Below, one piece after another: positions 34,703-43,260 of a stretch of DNA of 64,000 nt. The DNA comes from Melaminivora suipulveris (GTDB lineage Bacteria > Pseudomonadota > Gammaproteobacteria > Burkholderiales > Burkholderiaceae_C): positions 1,740,501 to 1,804,500 of the forward strand of contig NZ_CP027667.1 in NCBI RefSeq assembly GCF_003008575.1. The letters are read 5' to 3'. The notes under the pieces were generated by a model that ran no database searches, was not told where the DNA came from, and saw nothing but the letters and a program-made list of their open reading frames with translations. The translations under genes were made by a program, and so were the position numbers. Numbering within the stretch: the stretch's first letter is position 1; the number at the start of each line of letters is the position of its first letter.

Positions 34703-35845
34703 ATGCAAGATCTCACCCAGCGCAGCGTCTACCGCGAGGACCACGAGCATTTCCGCGAGCAGGCGCGGCGCTTTTTCGAGCGCGAGGTCGAGCCCTTCCA
34801 CGCCCAGTGGGAAAAGGACGGCATCGTGCCCAAGGAGGTCTGGCGCAAGGCCGGCCGCGAGGGCCTTCTCAACCCCATGCTGCCCGAGCCCTACGGCGGC
34901 GGCGGCGACTTCGGCCATGCGGCAGTGCTGCTCGAAGAGATCGCCCGCAGCGGCGCCAGCGGCCTGGGCTTTCCGCTGCATTCGGACATCGCCGCGCCAT
35001 ACGTCTTCGCCTATGGCAACCAGGAGCAAAAGGACCGCTGGCTGCCCAAAATGGCCGCCGGCGAGCTGATCGGCGCCATTGCCATGACCGAGCCGGGCGC
35101 CGGCAGCGACCTGAAATCGGTGCGCACCACGGCCATTCGGGATGGCGACGACTACGTCATCAATGGCAGCAAGACCTTCATCACCAACGGCATCAACAGC
35201 GAGATCGTCATCGTCGTCGCCAAGACGGCGCCGGACCTGGGAGCCAAGGGCGTCTCGCTGATCGTGGTGGAGGAAGGCACGCCAGGTTTTTCCAAGGGCC
35301 GCAAGCTGGACAAGATCGGCCTGTGGGCGCAGGACACATCCGAGCTGTTCTTCGACAACGTGCGCGTGCCGGTGGCCAACCGGCTGGGCGAGGAGAACCT
35401 GGGCTTCAAGTATCTGATGCACGAGCTGGCGCAGGAGCGCCTGGTGGTGGCCGTGCGCGCCGCCGCGTCCATCGAGACCTTCCTGCAAAAGACCATCGAC
35501 TACACGCGCGAACGCAAGGCCTTCGGCCAGAGCGTGTTCGAGTTCCAGAACACGCGCTTCAAGCTGGCCGAGGCCAAGGCGCAGGCAACCATGCTGCGCG
35601 TGTTCGTCGACGACTGCATCGCCCTGCACATGCAGCGCAAGCTCTCGCCCGAACGCGCGGCCATGGTCAAGCTCAACGCCACGGCGCTGCAAAACCGGCT
35701 GCTGGACGAGTTTCTGCAGCTGCACGGCGGCTACGGCTACATGACCGAGTACCAGGTCGGCCGCGCCTGGGCCGACGCGCGCGTGGGCCGCATCTATGGC
35801 GGCAGCGACGAAATCATGAAGGAAATCATCGCCCGCGCGCTGTGA
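34703..35845 (+). CDS. Acyl-CoA dehydrogenase, long-chain-type base
   Basis: A 380-residue acyl-CoA dehydrogenase: AMTEPGAGSDLKS (127-139), NGSKTFITNG, ERKAFGQSVF and HGGYGYMTEYQVGR. The C-terminal Glu of medium-chain enzymes is replaced (IYGGSDEIM); E245 in ELAQERLVVA fits the base position of long-chain and isovaleryl-CoA enzymes. GCAGGAG lies 10 bp before the ATG at 34703. It works with the ligase upstream and electron acceptor ETF, which is not encoded in the window. Confidence 0.92.
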   Translation: MQDLTQRSVYREDHEHFREQARRFFEREVEPFHAQWEKDGIVPKEVWRKAGREGLLNPMLPEPYGGGGDFGHAAVLLEEIARSGASGLGFPLHSDIAAPYVFAYGNQEQKDRWLPKMAAGELIGAIAMTEPGAGSDLKSVRTTAIRDGDDYVINGSKTFITNGINSEIVIVVAKTAPDLGAKGVSLIVVEEGTPGFSKGRKLDKIGLWAQDTSELFFDNVRVPVANRLGEENLGFKYLMHELAQERLVVAVRAAASIETFLQKTIDYTRERKAFGQSVFEFQNTRFKLAEAKAQATMLRVFVDDCIALHMQRKLSPERAAMVKLNATALQNRLLDEFLQLHGGYGYMTEYQVGRAWADARVGRIYGGSDEIMKEIIARAL

Positions 35846-35872
35846 GCCGTGCGACGGTCGCCGGCCGCGTGT

Positions 35873-36337
35873 TCAGCCGCCCAGCGCCTGGCGCGGCATG
35901 AGCTTGAAGGTGCCGGTGGCCAGCGCCACCAGCGTGCCGTCCTCGGCGCGCACCTCGCCGCGCGCGAAGCTGATGGAGCGCCCGCGCCGCTCGCAGTGAG
36001 CGCTGGCGATCAGGTCGCCGCTGGCGGTGGCGACAAAGTGCAGCGTCAGGTCGATGGTGGCGACGCCGTTACCGGCTGGGTCGTGCGCGCGTACGGCGGA
36101 AGCCAGGGTGCAGTCCAGCAGCGCGGCGATGGCGCCGCCGTGGGCCTGGTGGCGGCTGTTGGCGAACGCCGGCTGAAAACCCATGCGCACCTGGGCGCGG
36201 TCGTCGCCGATGCGCTCGCCGCGCAGGGCCAGGGCGGCGGCCATGGGCATGGGGAGGCCGAAGAGTTGGCTGGGGGGTTCGTTGGCGAAGGGGTTGGCGG
36301 GTGGGGCGGGTTGAGAGTGCGTCATGGTTGCGATCAT
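35873..36337 (-). CDS. PaaI-family hotdog thioesterase
   Basis: A 154-residue single hotdog protein. NSRHQAHGGAIAALLDCTLA carries the conserved His-Gly-Gly and the acidic residue on the long helix that define PaaI/YiiD-type thioesterases; TIDLTLHFVATASGD follows as the usual strand. It converges with the acyl-CoA dehydrogenase (27 bp gap). The start is uncertain: ATG at 36337 or, 12 bp later, at 36325; neither has a clear ribosome-binding site. Confidence 0.83.
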   Translation of the reverse strand: MIATMTHSQPAPPANPFANEPPSQLFGLPMPMAAALALRGERIGDDRAQVRMGFQPAFANSRHQAHGGAIAALLDCTLASAVRAHDPAGNGVATIDLTLHFVATASGDLIASAHCERRGRSISFARGEVRAEDGTLVALATGTFKLMPRQALGG

Positions 36338-36550
36338 CGCTGCGGATGGCGTTGCGAGGGGGCACTTGCGGGACTGGTTTGGCTGTGGGGTGTGGTCGTT
36401 GCGGCGTGCGGCTTTGGGCCTGTTTGGAGCGCGAGTGGCGTGATGGGGTCTTCCTCAGTACTATTCTTTTCGTAGCTACACCTTGTTTGTTTACAACGGC
36501 TTAGGGCTGATTTGGCTTGTTTTTTTGTTTTGGCGGTTGTGTTTTGCTGG

Positions 36551-37207
36551 GTTGGGGAGCCGGGACTCGCCCCGGCGGGCGACCTACTTTCTTGTCGCAC
36601 GACAAGAAAGTAGGCAAAGAAGCGTGCCCCGGCGGACTGCGTCCCCCACGCTGCTGGCGCGGGGGCAACCTGGCTCGAGACGCTGGCGGGGTGCGCTGCG
36701 CAACTCGCTACGCGCTGCGCGCTTCGCTCGGACAAACGCAGCGAGTCAGACAACGAAGCATGCGCGCTTCGACGCGCATGCCACCCCGCCAGCGCCTCGA
36801 GCCAGGCGCAGTCCTGAAGGGGGTGGAAGTCCACACGGGCCATCGCTGCGCTCGGCCGCGTAGTTGCCGGCGCTGCGCGCAGCGCAGCGAACGCCAGGCC
36901 GAGCGCAGCGATGGCCCGGCTCGTCCCCCGCTTTCCCCCTATGCCCGTACCGAGGAGCGCAGGGGCCGGGGCGGGCGCGTGAGCCGCAGGCACACGCGCT
37001 TCAATATCTAGCTTGCTGCCTCTGTCCGAACGGAGCTGCGCAGCAGCGCAGTGAGTTAGGCAGCACCGCCCCGGCTCCGAGCACCGCAGGCTGCCCCGTA
37101 GCGCAGCGCAGGGGATACGGGCATCGGGGGCGCACTTCTTTTGCCTACTTTTCTTGTGCGAGCAAGAAAAGGAGGTCGCCCGCCGGGGCGAGTCCCGGCT
37201 CCCCAAC
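36551..37207. repeat. Nested long inverted repeats in a gene-free stretch (36338-37293)
   Basis: No credible gene lies between 36338 and 37293. The stretch is built from inverted repeats: outer perfect 35 bp arms at 36551-36585 and 37173-37207; a 32 bp palindrome at 36583-36614 (15 bp arms, CCTACTTTCTTGTCG); its partner hairpin at 37144-37174; 23 bp arms with one mismatch at 36671-36693 and 36782-36804; and perfect 20 bp arms at 36838-36857 and 36897-36916. A further pair (ATGCCCGTAC near 36941, ATACGGGCAT near 37115) also faces inward. Flanks are T-rich on the left and A-rich on the right, lowering local GC. No transposase or target-site duplication is evident. Confidence 0.85.
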
Positions 37208-37293
37208 CAAGCAAGAAGCAGAGGCAAAACAAGCCGAACAAGCCCCGAGCCAGCGAAAACAAACAACACCAAGCTACGAAACAAGGAGCAAGC

Positions 37294-38682
<1,389 letters not shown>

Positions 38683-38764
38683 TGCACGGCTCCTGTTGGA
38701 CAAGGAAAACCGCGATGGTGGCCCAGCTGCGCCGCCACGGGAAGCGGGCTTTGCCGGATGCTTG

Positions 38765-38823
38765 CTACCTATTCGATAGCTAACAATTCTTCAAACACGC
38801 CGACATAGGGCGTTTTTGACCAG
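38765..38823 (+). repeat. Dispersed intergenic repeat, copy 7
   Basis: Contains CTATTCGATAGCT, then CAAACACGCCGAC and GGGCGTTTTTGACCAGAA; its last 20 bases match the end of copy 1 at 386-404 almost exactly. It lies between sdaA and norR. Confidence 0.78.
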
Positions 38824-38867
38824 AAAATGCCCCGCCCAACGGGAAAAAGGCCGCCGCGCACGGGCCG

Positions 38868-40475
38868 CTACTCCTTCAACCCCAGCCGCCGCGCCAGCTT
38901 GTGCAGGTTGCTGGCGTCCACCTCCAGCACGCGCGCCGCGCCGGCCCAGTTGCCACCCTCGCGTGCCAGCGCCGCCATGACGGCCTGGCGCTGGCAGGCA
39001 TCGACGGCGTCGCGCAGCGTGGCGGGCAGCGCCTGCTGCACCAGCATGGCAGCCCCCGGCCGGGGCGCGGCGCGCGGCGTCTCCAGCGCCTCCAGGTCCA
39101 GCAGACCGGGCTCCAGCGTGACGATGGCAGTGGCGTCGACGCCGCGCGACAAGGCCTTGAGCGCGGCGCGGCTGATGACGTGCTCCAGCTCGCGCACGTT
39201 GCCCGGCCACGGATAGCGGCGCAGTGCGGCCTGGGCCTCGGGCGACAGGCGCAGGCTGCGCAGCCCCAGGCGCGCGCGGTTCAGCTCCAGGAAGCGCCCG
39301 GCCAGCAGCAGCACGTCGTTGCCGCGCTCGCGCAGCGGCGGGATGGGCACCGGATAGACCGACAGGCGGTGGTACAGGTCGGCGCGAAAGGCGCCGCTGG
39401 CCACCTGCTCGCGCAGGTTGCGGTTGGTGGCCGCCACCACGCGCACATCGACGCTACGCGGCCGGTCGGCGCCCAGGCGCTGGATCTCGCCGTTTTGCAG
39501 CGTGCGCAAGAGCTTGGCCTGCACCGACAGCGGCAGCTCGCCCACCTCGTCCAGAAACAAAGTGCCGCCCTCGGCCGCCTCGAAGCGGCCGGGCCGGTCG
39601 CTCACCGCGCCGGAGAAGGCGCCGCGCACGTGGCCGAACAGCTCGCTCTCGGCCAGCGACTCGGGCAGCGCCGCGCAGTTGACGTGCACCAGCGGCCGCG
39701 TGCGCCGCGGCGAGCGCTGGTGCAGCAGGCGCGCAAACAGCTCCTTGCCCACGCCCGTCTCGCCCAGCAGCAGCACGGGCAGCTCGGACGCGGCGACCAC
39801 CGTCAGCTCGTGCAGCAGGCGCGACAGGGCCGGGCTCTCGCCCACGATCTCCACCTCGCCCGCGCCGCGCGCCAGCGGGCCGCCGCTCTCGCCCGCCAGC
39901 CCCGCGCCCGGCGTGGTGGCGGCCATGCGCAGCGTGCGCAGCTCCTGCTCCAGCCGCGCCACGCGGATCACCGCCTCGACCAGGGGCACGCTGCGCGCCA
40001 GCCGGGCGCGCGCGGCGGCGCTGAAGGTGCCGGTGACCAGCGCGTCCAGCGTCAGCACGCCCCAGGGCCGGCCCTCCAGGTGCAGCGCCACGCCCATGCA
40101 GTCGTGCACCGGCAGCGGCTCGCCGATCAGGGTGTCCAGCAGCCCGTCGTAGGGGTCGGGCAGCTGGCTGTCGTGCTCGAAGCAGGTCACCTCGTGGCGC
40201 GCCAGGATGGCCGCCAAGCGCGGGTGCTGCGCCACGGCGAAACGCCGGCCCAGAGCGTCGCTGACCAGACCATTCACCGCCACCGGGCGCAGGCGCTCGT
40301 CCTCCAGGCGTAGCAGCGCCACGGCGCCGCAGGCGAACTGCGCGCGCAGCAGATCCACCAGCCGCTGCAGGCGCACGGCCTGCGGCAACTCGGCCCCCAG
40401 GTCGGTGCACAGCGCCAGCAACGCATCCTCGGGAGCTGAAACAGGCGCGGACGCGGACGCCTCAAACACGGTCAT
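38868..40475 (-). CDS. norR: NorR, nitric oxide-sensing sigma-54 activator
   Basis: A 535-residue bacterial enhancer-binding protein. The N-terminal GAF domain holds LPDPYDGL and VHDCMG (His124, Cys126), which match residues around the non-haem iron of Escherichia coli NorR. The AAA+ domain has Walker A GETGVGKE (238-245) and Walker B LFLDE (306-310), and the C-terminus ends in a Fis-type helix-turn-helix ([20 protein letters not shown]). The sigma-54 contact loop reads GAFSGA (285-290) instead of the usual GAFTGA. It is divergent from the nitric oxide reductase gene it should activate. The ATG at 40475 has AAGGTG upstream and overlaps one predicted NorR site. Confidence 0.93.
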   Translation of the reverse strand: MTVFEASASAPVSAPEDALLALCTDLGAELPQAVRLQRLVDLLRAQFACGAVALLRLEDERLRPVAVNGLVSDALGRRFAVAQHPRLAAILARHEVTCFEHDSQLPDPYDGLLDTLIGEPLPVHDCMGVALHLEGRPWGVLTLDALVTGTFSAAARARLARSVPLVEAVIRVARLEQELRTLRMAATTPGAGLAGESGGPLARGAGEVEIVGESPALSRLLHELTVVAASELPVLLLGETGVGKELFARLLHQRSPRRTRPLVHVNCAALPESLAESELFGHVRGAFSGAVSDRPGRFEAAEGGTLFLDEVGELPLSVQAKLLRTLQNGEIQRLGADRPRSVDVRVVAATNRNLREQVASGAFRADLYHRLSVYPVPIPPLRERGNDVLLLAGRFLELNRARLGLRSLRLSPEAQAALRRYPWPGNVRELEHVISRAALKALSRGVDATAIVTLEPGLLDLEALETPRAAPRPGAAMLVQQALPATLRDAVDACQRQAVMAALAREGGNWAGAARVLEVDASNLHKLARRLGLKE

Positions 40476-40527
40476 ATTCACCTTGTAATAGTCCTTTTTA
40501 CCCTTTTTACTATGGGTAAATTGTACC
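40470..40527. promoter_or_regulatory. Predicted NorR binding sites (GGT-N7-ACC)
   Basis: Two perfect GGT-N7-ACC sites at 40470-40482 and 40515-40527 (the latter inside GGGTAAATTGTACCC) and an imperfect AGT-N7-ACC at 40490-40502. The pattern is that reported for NorR of Ralstonia eutropha. They lie 40-100 bp upstream of the sigma-54 promoter of norB, as enhancer sites should; the first covers the norR start codon, suggesting autoregulation. Confidence 0.78.
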
Positions 40528-40567
40528 CATATCGGTGTAAACCCTTGATTTTTGGCCGCTCTAGAGC

Positions 40568-40583
40568 TGGTACGCGGCTTGCA
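40568..40583 (+). promoter_or_regulatory. Sigma-54 (RpoN) promoter of norB
   Basis: TGGTACG-N4-TTGCA matches the -24/-12 consensus, with GG at 40569-40570 and GC at 40581-40582 separated by 10 bp. Transcription should begin near 40594, giving a leader of about 165 nt that contains a 7 bp stem (CGTTTCG 40602-40608, CGAAACG 40621-40627). Confidence 0.85.
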
Positions 40584-40760
40584 ATGACTGGGCACCGTTT
40601 GCGTTTCGTGTCTTCGGTCGCGAAACGATTTCAAAAGTATCCCGTTGCTTCAAAACGCCTATGCCACCGCACCGCCCCTGCCCTTTACCGCCAACCGCTG
40701 ACGCGGCGCGGGTTCCGTTTCCCTTTTCCACCTACAACAACACGATGATGGAGGCCCTTC

Positions 40761-43061
40761 ATGGGTAAGTACGCCAAGTACTGGTACACGCTGATAGGCG
40801 TGTTGATCGTGACCTTCAGCCTGCTGGGTTATTACGGCGTGGAGGTTTACCGCACGGCACCGCCGATACCCGGCAAGGTGCTGGTCGAGGGCAACAACAA
40901 GCCGCTCTATACCGAAGAGAGCATCCTGGACGGCCAGACCGCCTGGCAGTCGATCGGCGGCATGCAGCTGGGCTCGGTCTTCGGCCACGGCGCCTACCAG
41001 GCCCCGGACTGGACGGCCGACTGGCTGCACCGCGAGCTGGTCGCCTGGCTGGATCTGTCGGCCCAGGAGTTGTACGGCAAGCCGTTCGAAAAGCTCGACA
41101 GTGACGCGCAAGCAGCACTGAAGGCACGGCTGAAGAAGGAGTACCGCAGCAACACCTACGACAAGGTGACGGACACGGCGACGATCTCGCCCATCCGCGC
41201 CAAGGCGGTGGAGCAGGTCGCCAGGTACTACGACCAGCTCTTCAGCGACGACCCGGCGCTGCGCACCTCGCGCGAGCACTTCGCCATGAAGGAAAACACC
41301 CTGCCCAGCGCCGAGCGCCGCGCGCAGATGATGGGTTTCTTCTTCTGGACCTCGTGGGTGGCTTCGACCGAGCGGCCGCAGGAGGCCGGCGGCACTGGCG
41401 CGACCTACACCAACAACTGGCCGCACGAGCCCCTGATCGGCAACCAGCCGACGGGCGAGAACATCATGTGGTCCATCATCAGCGTGGTGGTCATGATGGC
41501 CGGCGTGGGCTTTCTGGTCTGGGCCTGGGCCTTCCTGCGCAAGCAGGATGACGATGCGCCCACGATCCCCGCGCACGACCCGCTGTCGCGCGTGGCGCTG
41601 ACGCCCTCGCAGCGCGGCCTGGGCAAGTACCTGTTCCTGGTGGTCGCGCTGTTCACCGTGCAGGTGCTGCTGGGCGGCGTGACGGCGCACTACACCGTCG
41701 AAGGCCAGCAGTTCTACGGCATCGAGATCTCCAAGTGGTTCCCCTACTCGCTGGTGCGCACCTGGCACCTGCAGGCCGCGCTGTTCTGGATTGCCACGGG
41801 CTTTCTGGCGGCGGGACTGTTCCTGGCGCCGGTCATCAACGACGGCCGTGATCCGAAGTTCCAGAAGATCGGCGTGGACATCCTGTTCTGGGCGCTGGTC
41901 GTGGTCACCGGCGGCACCTTCCTTGGCACCTACCTTGCCATCGCCCAGGTGCTGCCGCCCGAGCTGAACTTCTGGCTCGGCCACCAGGGCTACGAGTACG
42001 TGGACATGGGCCGCCTGTGGCAGATCGGCAAATTCGCCGGCATCGCCTTCTGGCTGGTGCTGATGGCACGCGCCATCTTCCCCGCGCTGTTCAGGCCCAA
42101 CGGCCAGGACAAGAACCTGCTGGCCCTCTTGACCTCGTCGGTGGTGTGCATCGGCCTGTTCTACGGCGCCGGCCTGTTCTACGGCGAGCGCACGCACATC
42201 TCGGTCATGGAGTACTGGCGCTGGTGGGTCGTCCACCTGTGGGTGGAGGGCTTCTTTGAAGTCTTTGCCACCACGGCGCTGGCCTTCATCTTCTCGACCC
42301 TGGGCCTGGTGTCCTACCGCATGGCCACCGCTGCCAGCCTGGCCTCGGCCTCGCTGTTCATGCTGGGCGGCGTGCCCGGCACCTTCCACCACCTGTACTT
42401 CTCGGGCACGACCACGCCGGTCATGGCCGTGGGCGCATCGTTCAGCGCGCTGGAAGTGGTGCCCCTGGTGGTGCTGGGCCATGAGGCCTGGGAGCACTGG
42501 AGCATGCAGCACAAGGCCGAGTGGATGCGCCGCCTGAAGTGGCCCGTGATGTGCTTCGTCGCCGTGGCCTTCTGGAACATGCTGGGCGCGGGCGTCTTCG
42601 GCTTCATGATCAACCCGCCCGTGTCGCTGTACTACATCCAGGGCCTGAACACCACGCCGGTGCACGCCCACGCCGCTCTGTTCGGTGTCTATGGCTTCCT
42701 GGCCTTGGGCTTCGTGTTCCTGGTGCTGCGCTACGTGCGCCCCGACGTGGTGCTCAACGAGCGCCTGATGAAGACGGGCTTTTGGTGGCTCAACGCCGGT
42801 CTGGTGCTGATGATTGCCTCGAGCCTCCTGCCCATCGGCATCTTCCAGTTCCAGGCCAGCGTGAGCGAGGGTCTGTGGTATGCCCGCAGTGAAGAGTTCA
42901 TGCAGCAGCCCCTGCTGGTGACGCTGCGCTGGGTGCGCACCTTCGGCGACGTGGTGTTCATCGTCGGCGCCCTGTGCATGACCTGGCAGGTGGTGAGCGC
43001 CGTGCTGTTCGGCGAGCGGGCCGCCGAGACGTCCGGCAGCCCCCTGGCGGCCGCGCGCTGA
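40761..43061 (+). CDS. norB: Quinol-dependent nitric oxide reductase (qNOR)
   Basis: A 766-residue single-subunit nitric oxide reductase in the cytoplasmic membrane that reduces NO to N2O with electrons from quinol. The N-terminal part (about 1-220, one membrane helix plus a cytochrome-c-like domain without a haem CxxCH motif) includes GHGAYQAPDWTADWLHRE; the rest has about 12 helices of the haem-copper-oxidase type, with conserved His in RTWHLQAALFWIA, WWVVHLWVEGFFE and FHHLYFSG. TGGAGG precedes the ATG. No separate norC is present, which agrees with the quinol type. Expression should depend on NorR and sigma-54. Confidence 0.96.
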   Translation: MGKYAKYWYTLIGVLIVTFSLLGYYGVEVYRTAPPIPGKVLVEGNNKPLYTEESILDGQTAWQSIGGMQLGSVFGHGAYQAPDWTADWLHRELVAWLDLSAQELYGKPFEKLDSDAQAALKARLKKEYRSNTYDKVTDTATISPIRAKAVEQVARYYDQLFSDDPALRTSREHFAMKENTLPSAERRAQMMGFFFWTSWVASTERPQEAGGTGATYTNNWPHEPLIGNQPTGENIMWSIISVVVMMAGVGFLVWAWAFLRKQDDDAPTIPAHDPLSRVALTPSQRGLGKYLFLVVALFTVQVLLGGVTAHYTVEGQQFYGIEISKWFPYSLVRTWHLQAALFWIATGFLAAGLFLAPVINDGRDPKFQKIGVDILFWALVVVTGGTFLGTYLAIAQVLPPELNFWLGHQGYEYVDMGRLWQIGKFAGIAFWLVLMARAIFPALFRPNGQDKNLLALLTSSVVCIGLFYGAGLFYGERTHISVMEYWRWWVVHLWVEGFFEVFATTALAFIFSTLGLVSYRMATAASLASASLFMLGGVPGTFHHLYFSGTTTPVMAVGASFSALEVVPLVVLGHEAWEHWSMQHKAEWMRRLKWPVMCFVAVAFWNMLGAGVFGFMINPPVSLYYIQGLNTTPVHAHAALFGVYGFLALGFVFLVLRYVRPDVVLNERLMKTGFWWLNAGLVLMIASSLLPIGIFQFQASVSEGLWYARSEEFMQQPLLVTLRWVRTFGDVVFIVGALCMTWQVVSAVLFGERAAETSGSPLAAAR

Positions 43062-43120
43062 TGCCGGTGCCGGCTGCGGTCCGCTTGAGGCCCGCAGTCG
43101 GCACTCTGAATCCGCACAAC

Positions 43121-43174
43121 GCTACTTTCTTCATAGCTACAAACGCTTGATTCACGCTGGCTGAGGCCCATAAT
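43121..43174 (+). repeat. Dispersed intergenic repeat, copy 8, with promoter-like sequence
   Basis: Contains TTCATAGCTACAAACGCTTGA, then TTCACGCTGGCTGAGGCCC. TTGATT (43147-43152), a 16 bp spacer and CATAAT make a plausible sigma-70 promoter reading toward the terminator at 43216-43241. Confidence 0.6.
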
Positions 43175-43215
43175 CGTTTCCATCGGCAAGGCCCGCAGGG
43201 GCACCTCGTCTTCAC

Positions 43216-43241
43216 AGCCGGCCCTCGAGCCGGCTTTTTTT
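43216..43241 (+). terminator. Rho-independent terminator after norB
   Basis: Perfect 7 bp stem AGCCGGC (43216-43222) and GCCGGCT (43229-43235) with loop CCTCGA, followed by seven T. It ends plus-strand transcription from norB before the convergent helicase gene. Confidence 0.92.
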
Positions 43242-43260
43242 GCGCTCGCCGGGCGCCGCA

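Noticed and set aside
1..35845. A steroid (cholate) degradation cluster
   Set aside because: The side-chain-type enzymes are present, but no ring-degradation genes (KstD, HsaC, 9-alpha-hydroxylase types) can be seen, so a steroid assignment is not supported.
36334..37284. Open frames inside the inverted-repeat region
   Set aside because: Their products are Arg/Ala/Ser-rich translations of palindromes, with no ribosome-binding sites or homology that I recognise.
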